The translations under genes were made by a program, and so were the position numbers. Of a stretch of 64,000 bases of DNA, positions 1 to 9,491 are shown piece by piece. The stretch spans positions 124,001 to 188,000 of the forward strand of contig JAEWEV010000025.1 in the NCBI GenBank assembly GCA_023389155.1, given 5' to 3'. Positions within the stretch are counted from its first letter, which is position 1, and each line of letters starts with the position of its first letter. This DNA is from Pseudomonadota bacterium. GTDB lineage: Bacteria; Pseudomonadota; Gammaproteobacteria; Burkholderiales; Burkholderiaceae_B. Under the pieces are notes generated by a model. It worked only from the letters and a program-made list of their open reading frames with translations, made no database searches and was not told where the DNA came from.

Positions 1-1040
1 CAGGAACCGATAAACACGCGGTCAACGCGAATGTCAGAGATGGGCGTATTGGGCTTCAGACCCATATACTGCAGGGCACGCTCCATACCGTTACGGCGTA
101 CATCATCTTTCTCACGATCAGGATCGGGAATGCGGTCTTCAATAGACAGTACCATTTCTGGCGATGTTCCCCAGGTTACCTGCGGACGCACCTGCTTCGC
201 ATCGATATCGATAACTTTGTCGAACTTGGCGCCAGGATCTGAATGCAATGTTTTCCAGTATGCTACCGCCTGATCCCACAGTACGCCCGTGGGCGAGTAC
301 GGACGATTCCGGAAATACTGAATGGTCTTGTCATCTACGGCAACCATGCCTGAACGCGCACCCGCTTCGATCGCCATATTACATACAGTCATGCGGCCTT
401 CCATGGACAGGTCGCTGACCGCCTTGCCGGCAAATTCGATCGCATGGCCCGTGCCGCCTGCCGTACCGATCACCCCGATGATGTACAGTACCAGATCCTT
501 GGCTGTACAGCCGAATGGCAGATCGCCATTGACCCGGATAAGCATGTTCTTGTTTTTCTTCATGAGCAGTGTCTGGGTAGCCAGCACATGCTCCACTTCG
601 GATGTGCCAATGCCAAAGGCAAGTGCGCCCATTGCACCATGGGTGCTGGTATGGGAATCACCACAGACTACGGTCATGCCCGGCAAAGTCGCGCCCTGCT
701 CAGGACCGATGACATGCACAATGCCCTGGCGCAAATCGTTCATGCGAAACTCGGTGACACCATAGGTCTCGCAGTTCTTATCCAGCGTATCGACCTGGAG
801 TTTTGAAATCGGGTCACTGATGCCTTGCGCACGACCCATGGTTGGCACGTTATGATCTGCTACCGCCAGATTGGCACTCAGGCGCCACGGCTTGCGGTCT
901 GCCAGCGCGAGCCCTTCGAAGGCCTGCGGGCTGGTCACTTCATGAAGTAAATGACGGTCAATGTATAACAAACAGGTACCGTCTTCTTCCTGGTGCACCA
1001 CATGGGCGTCCCAGAGTTTGTCGTAGAGGGTCTGAGCCAA
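1..1040 (-). CDS. leuC: 3-isopropylmalate dehydratase large subunit, 3' part missing
   Basis: Isomerises 2-isopropylmalate to 3-isopropylmalate in leucine synthesis, with LeuD, in the cytoplasm. The reading frame is open from a TTG at 1040 to the left edge (about 346 codons). It shows the LeuC hallmarks: an N-terminal TLYDKLWDAHVV stretch, VADHNVPT, and VVCGDSHTSTHGA. A Shine-Dalgarno CAGGAG lies about 8 bases before the TTG. The window ends at ...VFIGS plus the first two bases of a TGC codon, exactly where the family has CTNSR, so all three iron-sulfur cysteines lie outside the window. The identification is secure. The TTG start is inferred from the ribosome site and the N-terminal homology. 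Confidence 0.95.
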   Translation of the reverse strand, partial: MAQTLYDKLWDAHVVHQEEDGTCLLYIDRHLLHEVTSPQAFEGLALADRKPWRLSANLAVADHNVPTMGRAQGISDPISKLQVDTLDKNCETYGVTEFRMNDLRQGIVHVIGPEQGATLPGMTVVCGDSHTSTHGAMGALAFGIGTSEVEHVLATQTLLMKKNKNMLIRVNGDLPFGCTAKDLVLYIIGVIGTAGGTGHAIEFAGKAVSDLSMEGRMTVCNMAIEAGARSGMVAVDDKTIQYFRNRPYSPTGVLWDQAVAYWKTLHSDPGAKFDKVIDIDAKQVRPQVTWGTSPEMVLSIEDRIPDPDREKDDVRRNGMERALQYMGLKPNTPISDIRVDRVFIGS

Positions 1041-1130
1041 AATATTCTCCTGATAATCCTGATAGGCGCATGCGCTCCCAAAGTGGCGCCATGCTTGCCA
1101 GATTTGCATTGCCGGCCAACACTTGCCCTG

Positions 1131-1217
1131 CTATTTTGCGCAGCAGAAACATTTGCAGGCTGAAAACTGCAGCCTGCACTGATGCAACTGCGCCGGGCGG
1201 ATACCGCCGCACGCCAT
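1131..1217 (-). CDS. Possible 28-codon cysteine-rich leader ORF upstream of leuC
   Basis: A short frame of 28 codons ends about 90 bases before leuC. Six of its codons are cysteine, four of them clustered at the end (CKCFCCAK, then stop). It begins about 37 bases after the transcription start expected from a perfect TATAAT on the minus strand at 1265-1260. No good Shine-Dalgarno precedes its ATG. A 9-bp perfect hairpin lies inside the frame, so translation would affect RNA folding. This could be a regulatory leader peptide or chance. There is no homology evidence. Confidence 0.25.
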   Translation of the reverse strand: MACGGIRPAQLHQCRLQFSACKCFCCAK

Positions 1218-1265
1218 AACCGTATTATGGCTAAATCCAGGGCGATAACAAGACCATATATTATA
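1154..1265 (-). promoter_or_regulatory. leuC promoter and leader hairpin
   Basis: On the minus strand a perfect -10 hexamer TATAAT lies at 1265-1260 with only a weak -35. It would give a leader of roughly 210 bases before leuC. The leader contains a hairpin with perfect 9-bp arms TGCAGGCTG (1178-1170) and CAGCCTGCA (1162-1154) and a 7-base loop. No U-run follows, so it is not a plain terminator. The stretch 1041-1420 also serves the aminotransferase gene on the plus strand, which has its own TAGGAG ribosome site. Confidence 0.35.
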
Positions 1266-1420
1266 CTGGTATCAATACTACTATAATAAATTTATACATT
1301 CAGCATCGCACAGGAAAGCACACGTCTGCTCCGGCAAATGTGGCATCCCTGCAAATCCATCCGTTCCTGCAGAAAATTGCCAATATTGTGAGTAGAATAG
1401 ATAGATCTTAGGAGACTCAA

Positions 1421-2740
1421 ATGACTACCCAGACACCCGATCTTTCTCATTTATGGATGCCTTTTACCGCCAACAAAAGTTTCAAGAAGGCTCCACGCCT
1501 GCTCGCTTCGGCCAAAGGAATGTATTACACGAGCACGGACGGACGCCAGATTCTGGACGGGTGTGCGGGGCTTTGGTGCGTAAATGCTGGCCATTGCCGA
1601 GACGAAATCGTGCAGGCCATTGCCACGCAGGCAGCTACCCTTGACTATGCGCCCAGTTTCCAGATGGGCCATCCGCAGGCATTCAAGGCCGCCTCGGCGG
1701 TTGCAGCGCTCATGCCCGAAGGGATGCAGCGTGTTTTCTTTACCAATTCCGGGTCGGAATCCGTTGACACGGCGCTCAAAATTGCGCTTGCCTATCATCG
1801 TGCGAATGGTCAGCCCCAGCGCACCCGTCTGATTGGCCGCGAACGCGGCTATCACGGCGTAGGATTCGGCGGCATTTCGGTCGGTGGCATCAGCCCGAAT
1901 CGCAAGGCATTTTCCAGCTCGCTGCTTCCCAATGTCGATCACCTTCCCCACACGCACAATCTGCAAGAGAATGCATTTAGTAAAGGGCAACCAGCCTGGG
2001 GAGCACATCTTGCCGACGAACTTGAGCGCATCGTGGCGCTGCACGACGCCTCTACCATCGCCGCGGTCATCGTCGAACCCATGGCCGGATCTACGGGCGT
2101 GCTGATTCCCCCGAAAGGTTATCTGGAGCGCTTGCGAGAGATTACCAACAAGCATGGCATTTTGCTTATTTTTGATGAAGTTATCACGGGCTTTGGTCGA
2201 CTGGGTGCTAATACTGCCAGTGATTATTTCGGCGTGACTCCTGACATCATTACCATGGCAAAGGGCATCAGTAATGCTGCGGTTCCAGCCGGTGCAGTCG
2301 CTGTCAGGAACACGCTTTACGACACCGTCATAGACGCCAGTGAAAATGGCATTGAATTGTTTCATGGCTACACGTATTCAGGCCATCCTCTGGCCATGGC
2401 TGCCATCGAAGCGACACTCAATCTTTATCAATCCGATAGGATCTTCGATAACGCCAAAACACTTTCTCCTGTCTTTGAAAACGCGGCTCATGCTCTGAAT
2501 GGCTTACCCAATGTTATCGACGTGCGCAATCTGGGCATTGTTGCAGGTGTGGAACTGGCACCGCGAGATAACGCACCGGGTGCTCGTGCAGCCGAGGTAT
2601 TCCAGCGCTGCTATGACGCCGGCGTACTGCTTCGCTATACCGGAGATACCCTGGCCATTTCGCCCCCCCTTATTATCGACGAGGCGCAAATTAGCACGCT
2701 GTTCGAGGTCCTGGGCAAAGCCATCCATGAAACAGCCTGA
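1421..2740 (+). CDS. Omega-amino acid:pyruvate aminotransferase (class III, PLP)
   Basis: Predicted to transfer the amino group of beta-alanine or another omega-amino acid to pyruvate, giving a semialdehyde and alanine. The 439-residue protein has the class III fold signatures: the N-terminal LWMPFTANKSF typical of beta-alanine:pyruvate transaminases, the phosphate-binding TNSGSES near residue 110, FDEVITGFGR with the PLP-contacting Asp at about 252, and the Schiff-base lysine in MAKGISN at about 281. Length fits the family. TAGGAG lies 8 bases before the ATG. It stands alone: no semialdehyde dehydrogenase and no regulator is adjacent, so the natural substrate is open. The enzyme class is certain and the beta-alanine preference is inferred. 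Confidence 0.9.
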   Translation: MTTQTPDLSHLWMPFTANKSFKKAPRLLASAKGMYYTSTDGRQILDGCAGLWCVNAGHCRDEIVQAIATQAATLDYAPSFQMGHPQAFKAASAVAALMPEGMQRVFFTNSGSESVDTALKIALAYHRANGQPQRTRLIGRERGYHGVGFGGISVGGISPNRKAFSSSLLPNVDHLPHTHNLQENAFSKGQPAWGAHLADELERIVALHDASTIAAVIVEPMAGSTGVLIPPKGYLERLREITNKHGILLIFDEVITGFGRLGANTASDYFGVTPDIITMAKGISNAAVPAGAVAVRNTLYDTVIDASENGIELFHGYTYSGHPLAMAAIEATLNLYQSDRIFDNAKTLSPVFENAAHALNGLPNVIDVRNLGIVAGVELAPRDNAPGARAAEVFQRCYDAGVLLRYTGDTLAISPPLIIDEAQISTLFEVLGKAIHETA

Positions 2741-2861
2741 CCATCAGATCAATGTCGCACGCATGCCGCAGCAAAGCTGCGGGATTCTGCGAATGTGACA
2801 CTGCAGCAATGTACGCTACACTTGAAGTATCAGCAATTTTCAATTCCATTATTATAAAATT

Positions 2862-4190
2862 ATGATCACATTAAACGACACACATCAGACGGACCTCACC
2901 AGCTGGGTTGACAGCGCCAACGTGACCGGCAATGGTTTTCCCATACAGAATCTGCCCTTTGCCTCATTCCGCAAGCGTAACTCAGGCGAAGCGTTTCGTC
3001 CCGGTGTCGGTATCGGCGACCAGATCGTGGATCTGTCCCGCCTGTATGACCTGAATCTGTTTACTGACAAGGCCCAGCAGGCGCTTGAAGCCTGCCAGGC
3101 AATCCAGTTAAATGGCCTCATGGCCCTGGGTCAACCTTACTGGTCAGCACTACGTCTGGCATTATCGCAAGCGCTGCGCACCGGCTCACCCCATGAAGAA
3201 GCCATTCGTCCGCTGCTGGTTGCACAGGACGATGCCGAATTCATCACGCCTTCGCACATTGGCGACTACACGGATTTCTATATCTCGGTTTATCATGCAA
3301 CGGCCATTGGCAAACAGTTCCGTCCAGACAATCCGCTGCTGCCCAACTACAAATGGGTTCCTATCGGTTATCACGGGCGCGCTTCCAGTATTGGCGTCTC
3401 CGGTCAGGCTTTCCCGCGCCCGGTTGGCCAAACCAAGCCGCAGAACGAGGGCGGCACACCAGAGTTCGGCCCCTGCAAACGCCTGGACTACGAACTCGAA
3501 TTGGGTATCTTCGTCGGAGAAGGCAACGAGCAGGGTCAGCGTATCGACATTGAACAGGCAGAAAAACATATCTTTGGCTTCTGCATCCTGAACGACTGGT
3601 CGGCACGCGATCTGCAGGCCTGGGAATACGCGCCGCTGGGCCCGTTTTTATCCAAGAACTTTGCTTCCACCATTTCGCCGTGGATTATTACACTTGAAGC
3701 CCTGGAGCCCTTCCGCACCGCTTTTGCGCATCCTGCCGAAGACCCGCAACCCCTGCCCTATCTGGATTCACAGGCCAATTCCGAAGGTGGCGCATACGAT
3801 ATCCAGCTGGAAGTTCAGATTACCACGCAACAATCCCGCGACAATGGCCAGAAGCCATACACCCTGGCAACCAGCAACTTCAAGGACGCCTACTGGACCG
3901 CATCGCAGCTTATTGCCCACCATACAGTCAACGGGTGTAATCTGCAGCCTGGTGACATGCTCGGTTCGGGTACGCTGTCGGGCCCCGATGCAGCACAGGC
4001 CGGTTCCCTGCTTGAGCTGACCGCCGCCGGTAAAAATGCTCTTACGCTACCCTGGGGTGAAACCCGCAGTTTTCTGGAAGACGGCGACGAAATCATTATG
4101 AAAGCCGTTTGCAAAAAGGACGGATATCCCGATATCTCATTCGGTCAGGTATCCGGAACAGTACTGAAGGCAAATTTCAAGACAGCTTAA
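2862..4190 (+). CDS. fahA: Fumarylacetoacetase
   Basis: Last step of the homogentisate branch of tyrosine and phenylalanine breakdown: it hydrolyses fumarylacetoacetate to fumarate and acetoacetate. The 442-residue protein matches full-length FAH. An N-terminal domain opens with LPFASFRKRN. The catalytic domain carries DYTDFYISVYHAT (family metal and base residues), YHGRASSI, DYELELGIFVG, NDWSARDLQAWEY and a C-terminal GSGTLSGP. It follows the aminotransferase by 121 bases. The usual partner, homogentisate 1,2-dioxygenase, is not adjacent on either side, so the pathway must be split on this chromosome. Identification is strong. Confidence 0.95.
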   Translation: MITLNDTHQTDLTSWVDSANVTGNGFPIQNLPFASFRKRNSGEAFRPGVGIGDQIVDLSRLYDLNLFTDKAQQALEACQAIQLNGLMALGQPYWSALRLALSQALRTGSPHEEAIRPLLVAQDDAEFITPSHIGDYTDFYISVYHATAIGKQFRPDNPLLPNYKWVPIGYHGRASSIGVSGQAFPRPVGQTKPQNEGGTPEFGPCKRLDYELELGIFVGEGNEQGQRIDIEQAEKHIFGFCILNDWSARDLQAWEYAPLGPFLSKNFASTISPWIITLEALEPFRTAFAHPAEDPQPLPYLDSQANSEGGAYDIQLEVQITTQQSRDNGQKPYTLATSNFKDAYWTASQLIAHHTVNGCNLQPGDMLGSGTLSGPDAAQAGSLLELTAAGKNALTLPWGETRSFLEDGDEIIMKAVCKKDGYPDISFGQVSGTVLKANFKTA

Positions 4191-4228
4191 GCTTGCATCA
4201 GATCGTTAGCGCAAGACACGCTTAACTA

Positions 4229-4255
4229 GCCGCGGACCAGGATTGGTCACGCGGC
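4229..4255. terminator. Hairpin between convergent fahA and aroC
   Basis: Arms GCCGCG-GACCA and TGGTC-(A)-CGCGGC pair over 11 bp with one bulged base and a GGAT loop. The hairpin lies in the 93-base gap between two convergent genes. A short A-run follows on the plus strand and no strong U-run follows on either strand, so it is a plausible but imperfect two-way terminator. Confidence 0.45.
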
Positions 4256-4283
4256 AAAATTGTGGATTGAAGAAATCAGACTT

Positions 4284-5339
4284 CTACCGATAAGCGCGCT
4301 GCTGCAACGCGTGATCAATCAGTATCAGTGCGAGTAGCGCTTCGGCAATCGGCGTTGCGCGAATGCCTACGCATGGGTCATGTCGGCCCAATGTCTGCAC
4401 CATGACTGGCTCGCCTGCCCGGTTTACTGAACGGCGTTCTATGCGGATACTGGACGTGGGTTTGATAGCAAGTGAAACCGTGATGTCCTGGCCGGTAGAA
4501 ATGCCACCCAGTACGCCACCGGCGTGATTGCTCAGATACCCGTCCGGTGTAAGTTCATCGCCATGCTCAGAGCCGCGCTGCGTGATGCAGTCGAAGCCGG
4601 CACCAATGGAGACGCCTTTTACGGCATTCAGGCCCATCATTGCATATGCAATATCAGCATCTAGCCTGTCATAAAGCGGCGCGCCCCAGCCGGCGGGCAA
4701 ATGCTGCGCCACCACTTCAATACGCGCACCGATGGAATCACCATCCTTACGCAACTGGTCCATAAAGGCTTCGAGCTCAGGCACCACAGAAGCATCGGCA
4801 GCATAGAACGGATTGCCGGGCACCTCATCCCAGGATTTGAACGGAATGGAAATTGGCCCAAGCTGACTCATATATCCGCGTATCACGGTTCCGAAAGTTT
4901 CGTTCAGCCACTTTTTGGCAATGGCACCTGCAGCCACGGTGGGCGCAGTCAGGCGCGCCGATGAACGTCCGCCACCACGCGGATCACGAGTTCCATATTT
5001 TTCCCAGTAGGTGCGATCCGCATGTCCGGGCCGGAAGGTATCGGCAATGGCCGAATAATCCTTGCTGCGCTGATCCTGGTTGCGAATCAGCAAGCCAATG
5101 GCGGTACCCGTAGTTTTACCCTCAAAGACGCCCGAAAGAATCTCTACGGTGTCGGGTTCCTGGCGTTGCGTCACATGGCGCGACGTTCCCGGACGTCGTC
5201 GGTCCAGCTCACGCTGAATATCTTCAGCGGACAGTGCCATACCTGCCGGGCAGCCATCCACCACGCAACCAATGGCCGGTCCGTGGGATTCACCAAAATT
5301 GGTGACAGAAAAAAGTTTGCCTAAAGTATTACCCGACAT
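4284..5339 (-). CDS. aroC: Chorismate synthase
   Basis: Converts 5-enolpyruvylshikimate-3-phosphate to chorismate with reduced FMN, the final shikimate-pathway step. The 351-residue protein shows the family signatures: GESHGPAIGCVVDGCPAG at the N-terminus, RRRPG, DTFRPGHADRTYWEKYGTRD, the GGGRSSARLTA stretch, and GGVLGGISTGQ with KPTSSI near the end. The length is normal and the start follows directly from the conserved N-terminus (MSGNTLGKLF). It is a single gene, convergent with fahA and separated from selO by about 226 bases in which no other gene is visible. Confidence 0.97.
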   Translation of the reverse strand: MSGNTLGKLFSVTNFGESHGPAIGCVVDGCPAGMALSAEDIQRELDRRRPGTSRHVTQRQEPDTVEILSGVFEGKTTGTAIGLLIRNQDQRSKDYSAIADTFRPGHADRTYWEKYGTRDPRGGGRSSARLTAPTVAAGAIAKKWLNETFGTVIRGYMSQLGPISIPFKSWDEVPGNPFYAADASVVPELEAFMDQLRKDGDSIGARIEVVAQHLPAGWGAPLYDRLDADIAYAMMGLNAVKGVSIGAGFDCITQRGSEHGDELTPDGYLSNHAGGVLGGISTGQDITVSLAIKPTSSIRIERRSVNRAGEPVMVQTLGRHDPCVGIRATPIAEALLALILIDHALQQRAYR

Positions 5340-5565
5340 GTGTTATCCAGAATAAATATGATCAACGCGCACGACTAAACAGGAAGTACAGAAGAATACC
5401 AGAAACTGCGCAGCGAAAAGACCAGGCGTTGCAGGACGGGATCAGTTAAGCCGTAAAGACCACACTGTCCTCCCTATCCACTCTGACACGATCAGGGTCG
5501 GCTGGCTGTCTCCAGTAAGCCAGGACATCAATGTTGCCCAGCATGCGTCTTGCTTGCACAGCACT

Positions 5566-7053
5566 TCAGGAAGAGCAGCTGACTTCGAGCTCCCGCCCCC
5601 AGTCCGGTGGCGCTTCTGCGTAGTGCGCCATACCCGGCTGTTCAGTATAGGGATCGCGCAACACCTGCAGCAGCGCGTCAATCACGCTCATATCCCCTTT
5701 TGCCGCCGCCTGTATCGCTTCTTCTGCCAGATAATTACGCAGCACGTAAAGCGGGTTGACACGATTCATCTGGCTGGCGCGCGACTGCGCATCGACGGGA
5801 TTGTCCTGCAGGCGCTGCCGGTATGTGCCGAGCCACTCGTCCAGCCTGGTGGTATCTGAAAACAGGCTGCGCAGCAAGCCTTCGTCGTGATCGATCTGTG
5901 CCAGATGGCGGAAACTCAGGGTGAAATCGGCAGACTGTTCGTGCAAGGCACGCCACCATCCATCGATCAGCTCGTCATCCCCCTCTTTCCATTCGGTAAG
6001 ACCGAATTTGGCGATCATGCGCTGCCGATAGGCAGTAATGAAGAGATTTTCGTAGCGTTCAAGCCGTGACTTCAGTCGTTCCGGATCGGCACCGAGGGCG
6101 ACGAAGCAATTGGCAAACCGGTACAGATTCCACAAGCCCACCGAAGGCTGGGCATTCCATGCATAGCGTCCCTGGGTATCAGTATGATTACACACGTGAT
6201 TGATGCGGAAAGCATCCATGAATCCGTAAGGACCATAATCCAGCGTCAGGCCCAGCACGGACATATTGTCGGTGTTCATCACACCGTGATTGAAGCCGAC
6301 GGATTGCCAGTCAGCCATAAGCTGCGCTGTGCGTTCAACGACCACGTCCACGAAAGACTCGATTACGTCGGCAAGCGAATGCTCCTCATCCTCCAGAGGT
6401 ACCTCGCCGGCGAAAAAATTGCTGATGACATAGTCCAGCAGCTCGCGCAGACGCTCTGTGTCCCTGGCGGCATACCAGTGTTCAAACGACCCAAAACGCA
6501 CAAATGAGGGCGCAACGCGAGCAACAATTGCCGCCGTCTCTACCGTTTCCCGATAGACCGGATCGTCGGATCCGACCAGACACAGCGCCTTCGTGGTCGG
6601 AATGCCAAGACCCGTCATGGCTGCACTGGCCAGATATTCCCTGACCGACGAGCGCAGAACGGCACGTCCGTCTCCCATTCGGGAATACGGCGTTCTGCCT
6701 GATCCCTTCAGTTGCACCTCCCAGTCTGCGGGCTCGCCCTTTTCATCTGTACCCCGAATAGCTCCCAGCAAATGGGCACGTCCATCTCCCAGTTGCCCGG
6801 CCCACACACCGAACTGGTGGCCACTATACACCGCCGATAGCGTTACGCCGCCGGGAAGATCTGCATTGCCCGACATCACGGATAAAAACTCGGGCGACGC
6901 TGCCTGCTCCTTTGACAGTCCAAGCAGGGCAAGGACATCGGGATTGACATGCAAAAGAGTCGGATCGGTCAGTCCCTGCATTTTAAGGCGGGTATAGAAC
7001 GCTGATGACAGCGTGGCAAATTCGTTACTAACCGTCAAGTCATTGAGTTTCAT
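5566..7053 (-). CDS. selO: Protein adenylyltransferase SelO (YdiU family)
   Basis: A pseudokinase-fold enzyme that transfers AMP from ATP to hydroxyl side chains of proteins, linked to redox stress in the characterised family members. The 495-residue protein has the family stretches YSGHQFGVWAGQLGDGRA, GSGRTPYSRMGDGRAVLRSS, EYLASAAM, and GFNHGVMNTDN followed by LDYGPYGFMD. It ends in VSCSS. The antepenultimate Cys is the position occupied by selenocysteine in animal SelO. The start lies 3 bases after the stop of the DUF2069 gene upstream, so the two are probably cotranscribed. Confidence 0.95.
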   Translation of the reverse strand: MKLNDLTVSNEFATLSSAFYTRLKMQGLTDPTLLHVNPDVLALLGLSKEQAASPEFLSVMSGNADLPGGVTLSAVYSGHQFGVWAGQLGDGRAHLLGAIRGTDEKGEPADWEVQLKGSGRTPYSRMGDGRAVLRSSVREYLASAAMTGLGIPTTKALCLVGSDDPVYRETVETAAIVARVAPSFVRFGSFEHWYAARDTERLRELLDYVISNFFAGEVPLEDEEHSLADVIESFVDVVVERTAQLMADWQSVGFNHGVMNTDNMSVLGLTLDYGPYGFMDAFRINHVCNHTDTQGRYAWNAQPSVGLWNLYRFANCFVALGADPERLKSRLERYENLFITAYRQRMIAKFGLTEWKEGDDELIDGWWRALHEQSADFTLSFRHLAQIDHDEGLLRSLFSDTTRLDEWLGTYRQRLQDNPVDAQSRASQMNRVNPLYVLRNYLAEEAIQAAAKGDMSVIDALLQVLRDPYTEQPGMAHYAEAPPDWGRELEVSCSS

Positions 7054-7056
7054 AAA

Positions 7057-7560
7057 TTACCTTGCTTTTTTCGCGCGTTTGGCGGCCTGCTTGGCAGGTC
7101 TCACATACAGGATTGCAGCAAGAAAGAAAATCACCGCCAGGATGGTTTCGACAGCGCCGAGCATTGACGAGCTGCGGCTGATATCGGAATACCAGCGCAC
7201 CACGCCTTCTGTAAAATACAGAAGGACCAGCATGGCCGACCATTGCAGCGTGTACAGATTGCCCCTGTAAACCCCATATAGCGGAAAAAGCAGGGGCAGT
7301 GCCTTAAGAACGTAAAGGCTGCCACCCGGCACTAGCGGATCCAGAAACAACTCCCAGGCTATACAAAGCAGGAACAATAGCAACAGTGTCACGAATGCAG
7401 CCACCCGATAACCCGGCTTGAGTGCGACCTGCTGCGGATGATGCACCGAGCTGGTCAGCGTATCCTGCCGCTCATCGGCGCCTGCCCCCAAAGGGCGAGT
7501 TTCTGTCTGTGTTGAATTGCCAGCGGATGCTGAAGTAGGCTGTGTCAAGTTGGTTTCCAT
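7057..7560 (-). CDS. DUF2069 integral membrane protein
   Basis: A 167-residue protein. The first 45 or so residues are hydrophilic and variable (Ser/Thr/Gln-rich). Four hydrophobic segments follow, including AAFVTLLLLFLLCIAWELFL, an LPLLFPLYGVYRGN loop typical of DUF2069, a central WSAMLVLLYFTEGVVRWYSD and a last helix ending in a strongly basic tail (KQAAKRAKKAR). The family has no assigned function. It lies directly upstream of selO and divergent from the YihY-type gene. The family call is firm. A shorter start after the variable N-terminus is possible. Confidence 0.85.
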   Translation of the reverse strand: METNLTQPTSASAGNSTQTETRPLGAGADERQDTLTSSVHHPQQVALKPGYRVAAFVTLLLLFLLCIAWELFLDPLVPGGSLYVLKALPLLFPLYGVYRGNLYTLQWSAMLVLLYFTEGVVRWYSDISRSSSMLGAVETILAVIFFLAAILYVRPAKQAAKRAKKAR

Positions 7561-7778
7561 TCAGGCGATGTGTTGCATCCATTATATTCCTTGTACTGTG
7601 GGGATACGTCGCAGGTCAGCCGGACTTCGCGATTACAATTTGCAACCTCACAGCGGGGGTGCATGCCCTGAATGCATGGGACGGTTTGGTATACTGATTA
7701 CAACCTTTCGTGTACGCTGTCGCGTCGGATATTGCAATACCGCAGCAGCTTGCATTGTCGTCAACCAGCCACCTGAAC

Positions 7779-9155
7779 ATGACAAAACACCTCGACTTTG
7801 ATCTAGAACAGCAAAAGAAACAGGAAAATCAGGAAGCGATAGAAGCTCAGGAAGAATTGCGACTGAATATGGGGGATTCGGAACTGGGCTTCGAATTCTA
7901 TAAAAAAGCAGCTCAATTCGGTATTCAGCGACTCATCCGCGACAAACTGACGCAGGTAGCTTCAAGCCTGACATTCACGACAGTACTTGCCACTGTCCCC
8001 ATGCTGGCGGTGATTCTTTCCCTGTTTACCGCTTTTCCACTGTTCACCGACTTCAAATTGTCGCTTGAAGAGTTTCTGACACACAATCTGATGCCTGCGA
8101 CCGTGTCTGAAACCATCATGAGTTATCTGAACATGTTTGCGCAGCAGGCTTCAAAACTGACAGCCATCGGCGTGGTTTTTCTGATCGTCACATCCATCAT
8201 GCTGATGATGACTATCGATGAAGTGCTCAATGACATCTGGAATGTGACCCGACGTCGTCCTATCGGGCAACGTGTTCTGGTTTACTGGGCTATCCTGTCC
8301 CTGGGGCCGATATTCCTGGGCGGCAGTTTGTGGACCTCTTCGTATATTGCCCGCGAACAGCTGGGCCTGGTTACTCAGTTTTCCATTCTGAAGACTGTGC
8401 TGTTCACGCTGGTACCGGTAATTGTCTCGGGCCTGGTTTTTGCCCTGCTCTATTACCTGGTACCCAATCGCAAGGTCGCGTGGAAAGATGCCATGATCGG
8501 CGGCTACACCACGGCCATCCTGCTTGAAATCATGAAAGCGGGATTCGCATACTACATTACCAAGTTCCCGTCCTATACGCTGATTTACGGTGCCTTCGCC
8601 ACCATTCCCATTTTTTTGCTGTGGATTTATCTATCGTGGCTGGTGGTGCTGTTTGGTGCAACCGTTGCGGCGCTGGCTCCTCAGATTCGCAGCGGACAAA
8701 TGCGCGACAAGGTATCTCCCGGGGTTCATTTTATCGCCGCGTTGTTCGTATTGCGTCTGTTGCACGGCGCAAGGGATCAGAATCCTCCCGGTTACGGTAC
8801 CAGTTATATCGCCCGGCAGATCAAACTGAGTTACCACGAAACGCTGGATGTTCTGGAGCCCCTTGTTTCCATGGGCTATATCGTTAACACAGCAGGCAAG
8901 CGTTCCGAAAGATGGGTGCTGGCAAGCAGCCTGGATGCAGGCCTGGATCCGCTGGCAGACTGCTTCCTCTTTGACAGCAAGGTCATCGAAATCGACCATG
9001 ATCCGGCAATGCGACAGGTGATTGCCAGACTGCTCACGGAAGACAATACAGTCAAACTGCGTGACATTCTGTATCTGGACGAAGCCAACCCGGACGCCGA
9101 CATGCCTGAAATGGACGCCGCACCGCAGGCGCAGGGAGCGCAGACTGAAGCTTAA
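7779..9155 (+). CDS. YihY/BrkB-family inner membrane protein
   Basis: A multi-spanning membrane protein of the family once misnamed ribonuclease BN. A short hydrophilic Gln/Glu-rich N-terminus precedes about six membrane segments between residues 50 and 310, including LTQVASSLTFTTVLATVP, IDEVLNDIWNVTRRRP, and VPNRKVAWKDAMIGGYTTA. A soluble C-terminal domain of about 130 residues resembles a winged-helix fold. I chose the ATG at 7779 (MTKHLDF, 458 residues). An in-frame alternative at 7710 would add 23 residues that read like upstream DNA. The function of the family is unresolved. Confidence 0.85.
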   Translation: MTKHLDFDLEQQKKQENQEAIEAQEELRLNMGDSELGFEFYKKAAQFGIQRLIRDKLTQVASSLTFTTVLATVPMLAVILSLFTAFPLFTDFKLSLEEFLTHNLMPATVSETIMSYLNMFAQQASKLTAIGVVFLIVTSIMLMMTIDEVLNDIWNVTRRRPIGQRVLVYWAILSLGPIFLGGSLWTSSYIAREQLGLVTQFSILKTVLFTLVPVIVSGLVFALLYYLVPNRKVAWKDAMIGGYTTAILLEIMKAGFAYYITKFPSYTLIYGAFATIPIFLLWIYLSWLVVLFGATVAALAPQIRSGQMRDKVSPGVHFIAALFVLRLLHGARDQNPPGYGTSYIARQIKLSYHETLDVLEPLVSMGYIVNTAGKRSERWVLASSLDAGLDPLADCFLFDSKVIEIDHDPAMRQVIARLLTEDNTVKLRDILYLDEANPDADMPEMDAAPQAQGAQTEA

Positions 9156-9491
9156 CCATATCCTTTGCAAAAGACGCGTGAACCGACAGATCTGAATGAG
9201 CAGGAGAAAGATAGAAAATAGCGGAAATGCAAGACTCGCGTCTCCATTCACGCGATCCGGCTAGCCGGCAAGGGACAGCCGATGCTTAAATCACGCAAAG
9301 CCTTACTGTGAAGATTGCCATGGCCGACACGGCGTGCACCGGCATTTGCGCCACACTCCTACCCGAAAGAGAAGGCATGGTCGGGTGAATCTCTTTGCAC
9401 ACGAAGAGAATTCAGGTACATTTCCATATAATCAGCATTACGTTCCGTTGAACAAAACGGAATTCAAAACTAAGGCTACAGGAGGATTGCC
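9156..9491. other. Intergenic region before the CBS-domain gene
   Basis: No gene is recognised in these 336 bases. A perfect TATAAT lies at 9427-9432 on the plus strand without a good -35. Downstream of it an inverted repeat TTCCGTT-N6-AACGGAA (9443-9462) sits in the expected leader, about 30 bases before the start codon. The repeat could be an operator or a leader hairpin. Confidence 0.4.

Noticed and set aside
1154..1178. leuC leader hairpin considered as a leucine attenuator terminator
   Set aside because: No U-run follows the stem, and the leader ORF has no cluster of Leu codons.
958..1212. 84-codon minus-strand frame overlapping the leuC start
   Set aside because: It overlaps the certain leuC reading frame and has no independent support.
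7710..7778. Longer start for the YihY-family gene
   Set aside because: The extra 23 residues are not family-like, and MTKHLDF at 7779 is a better start.
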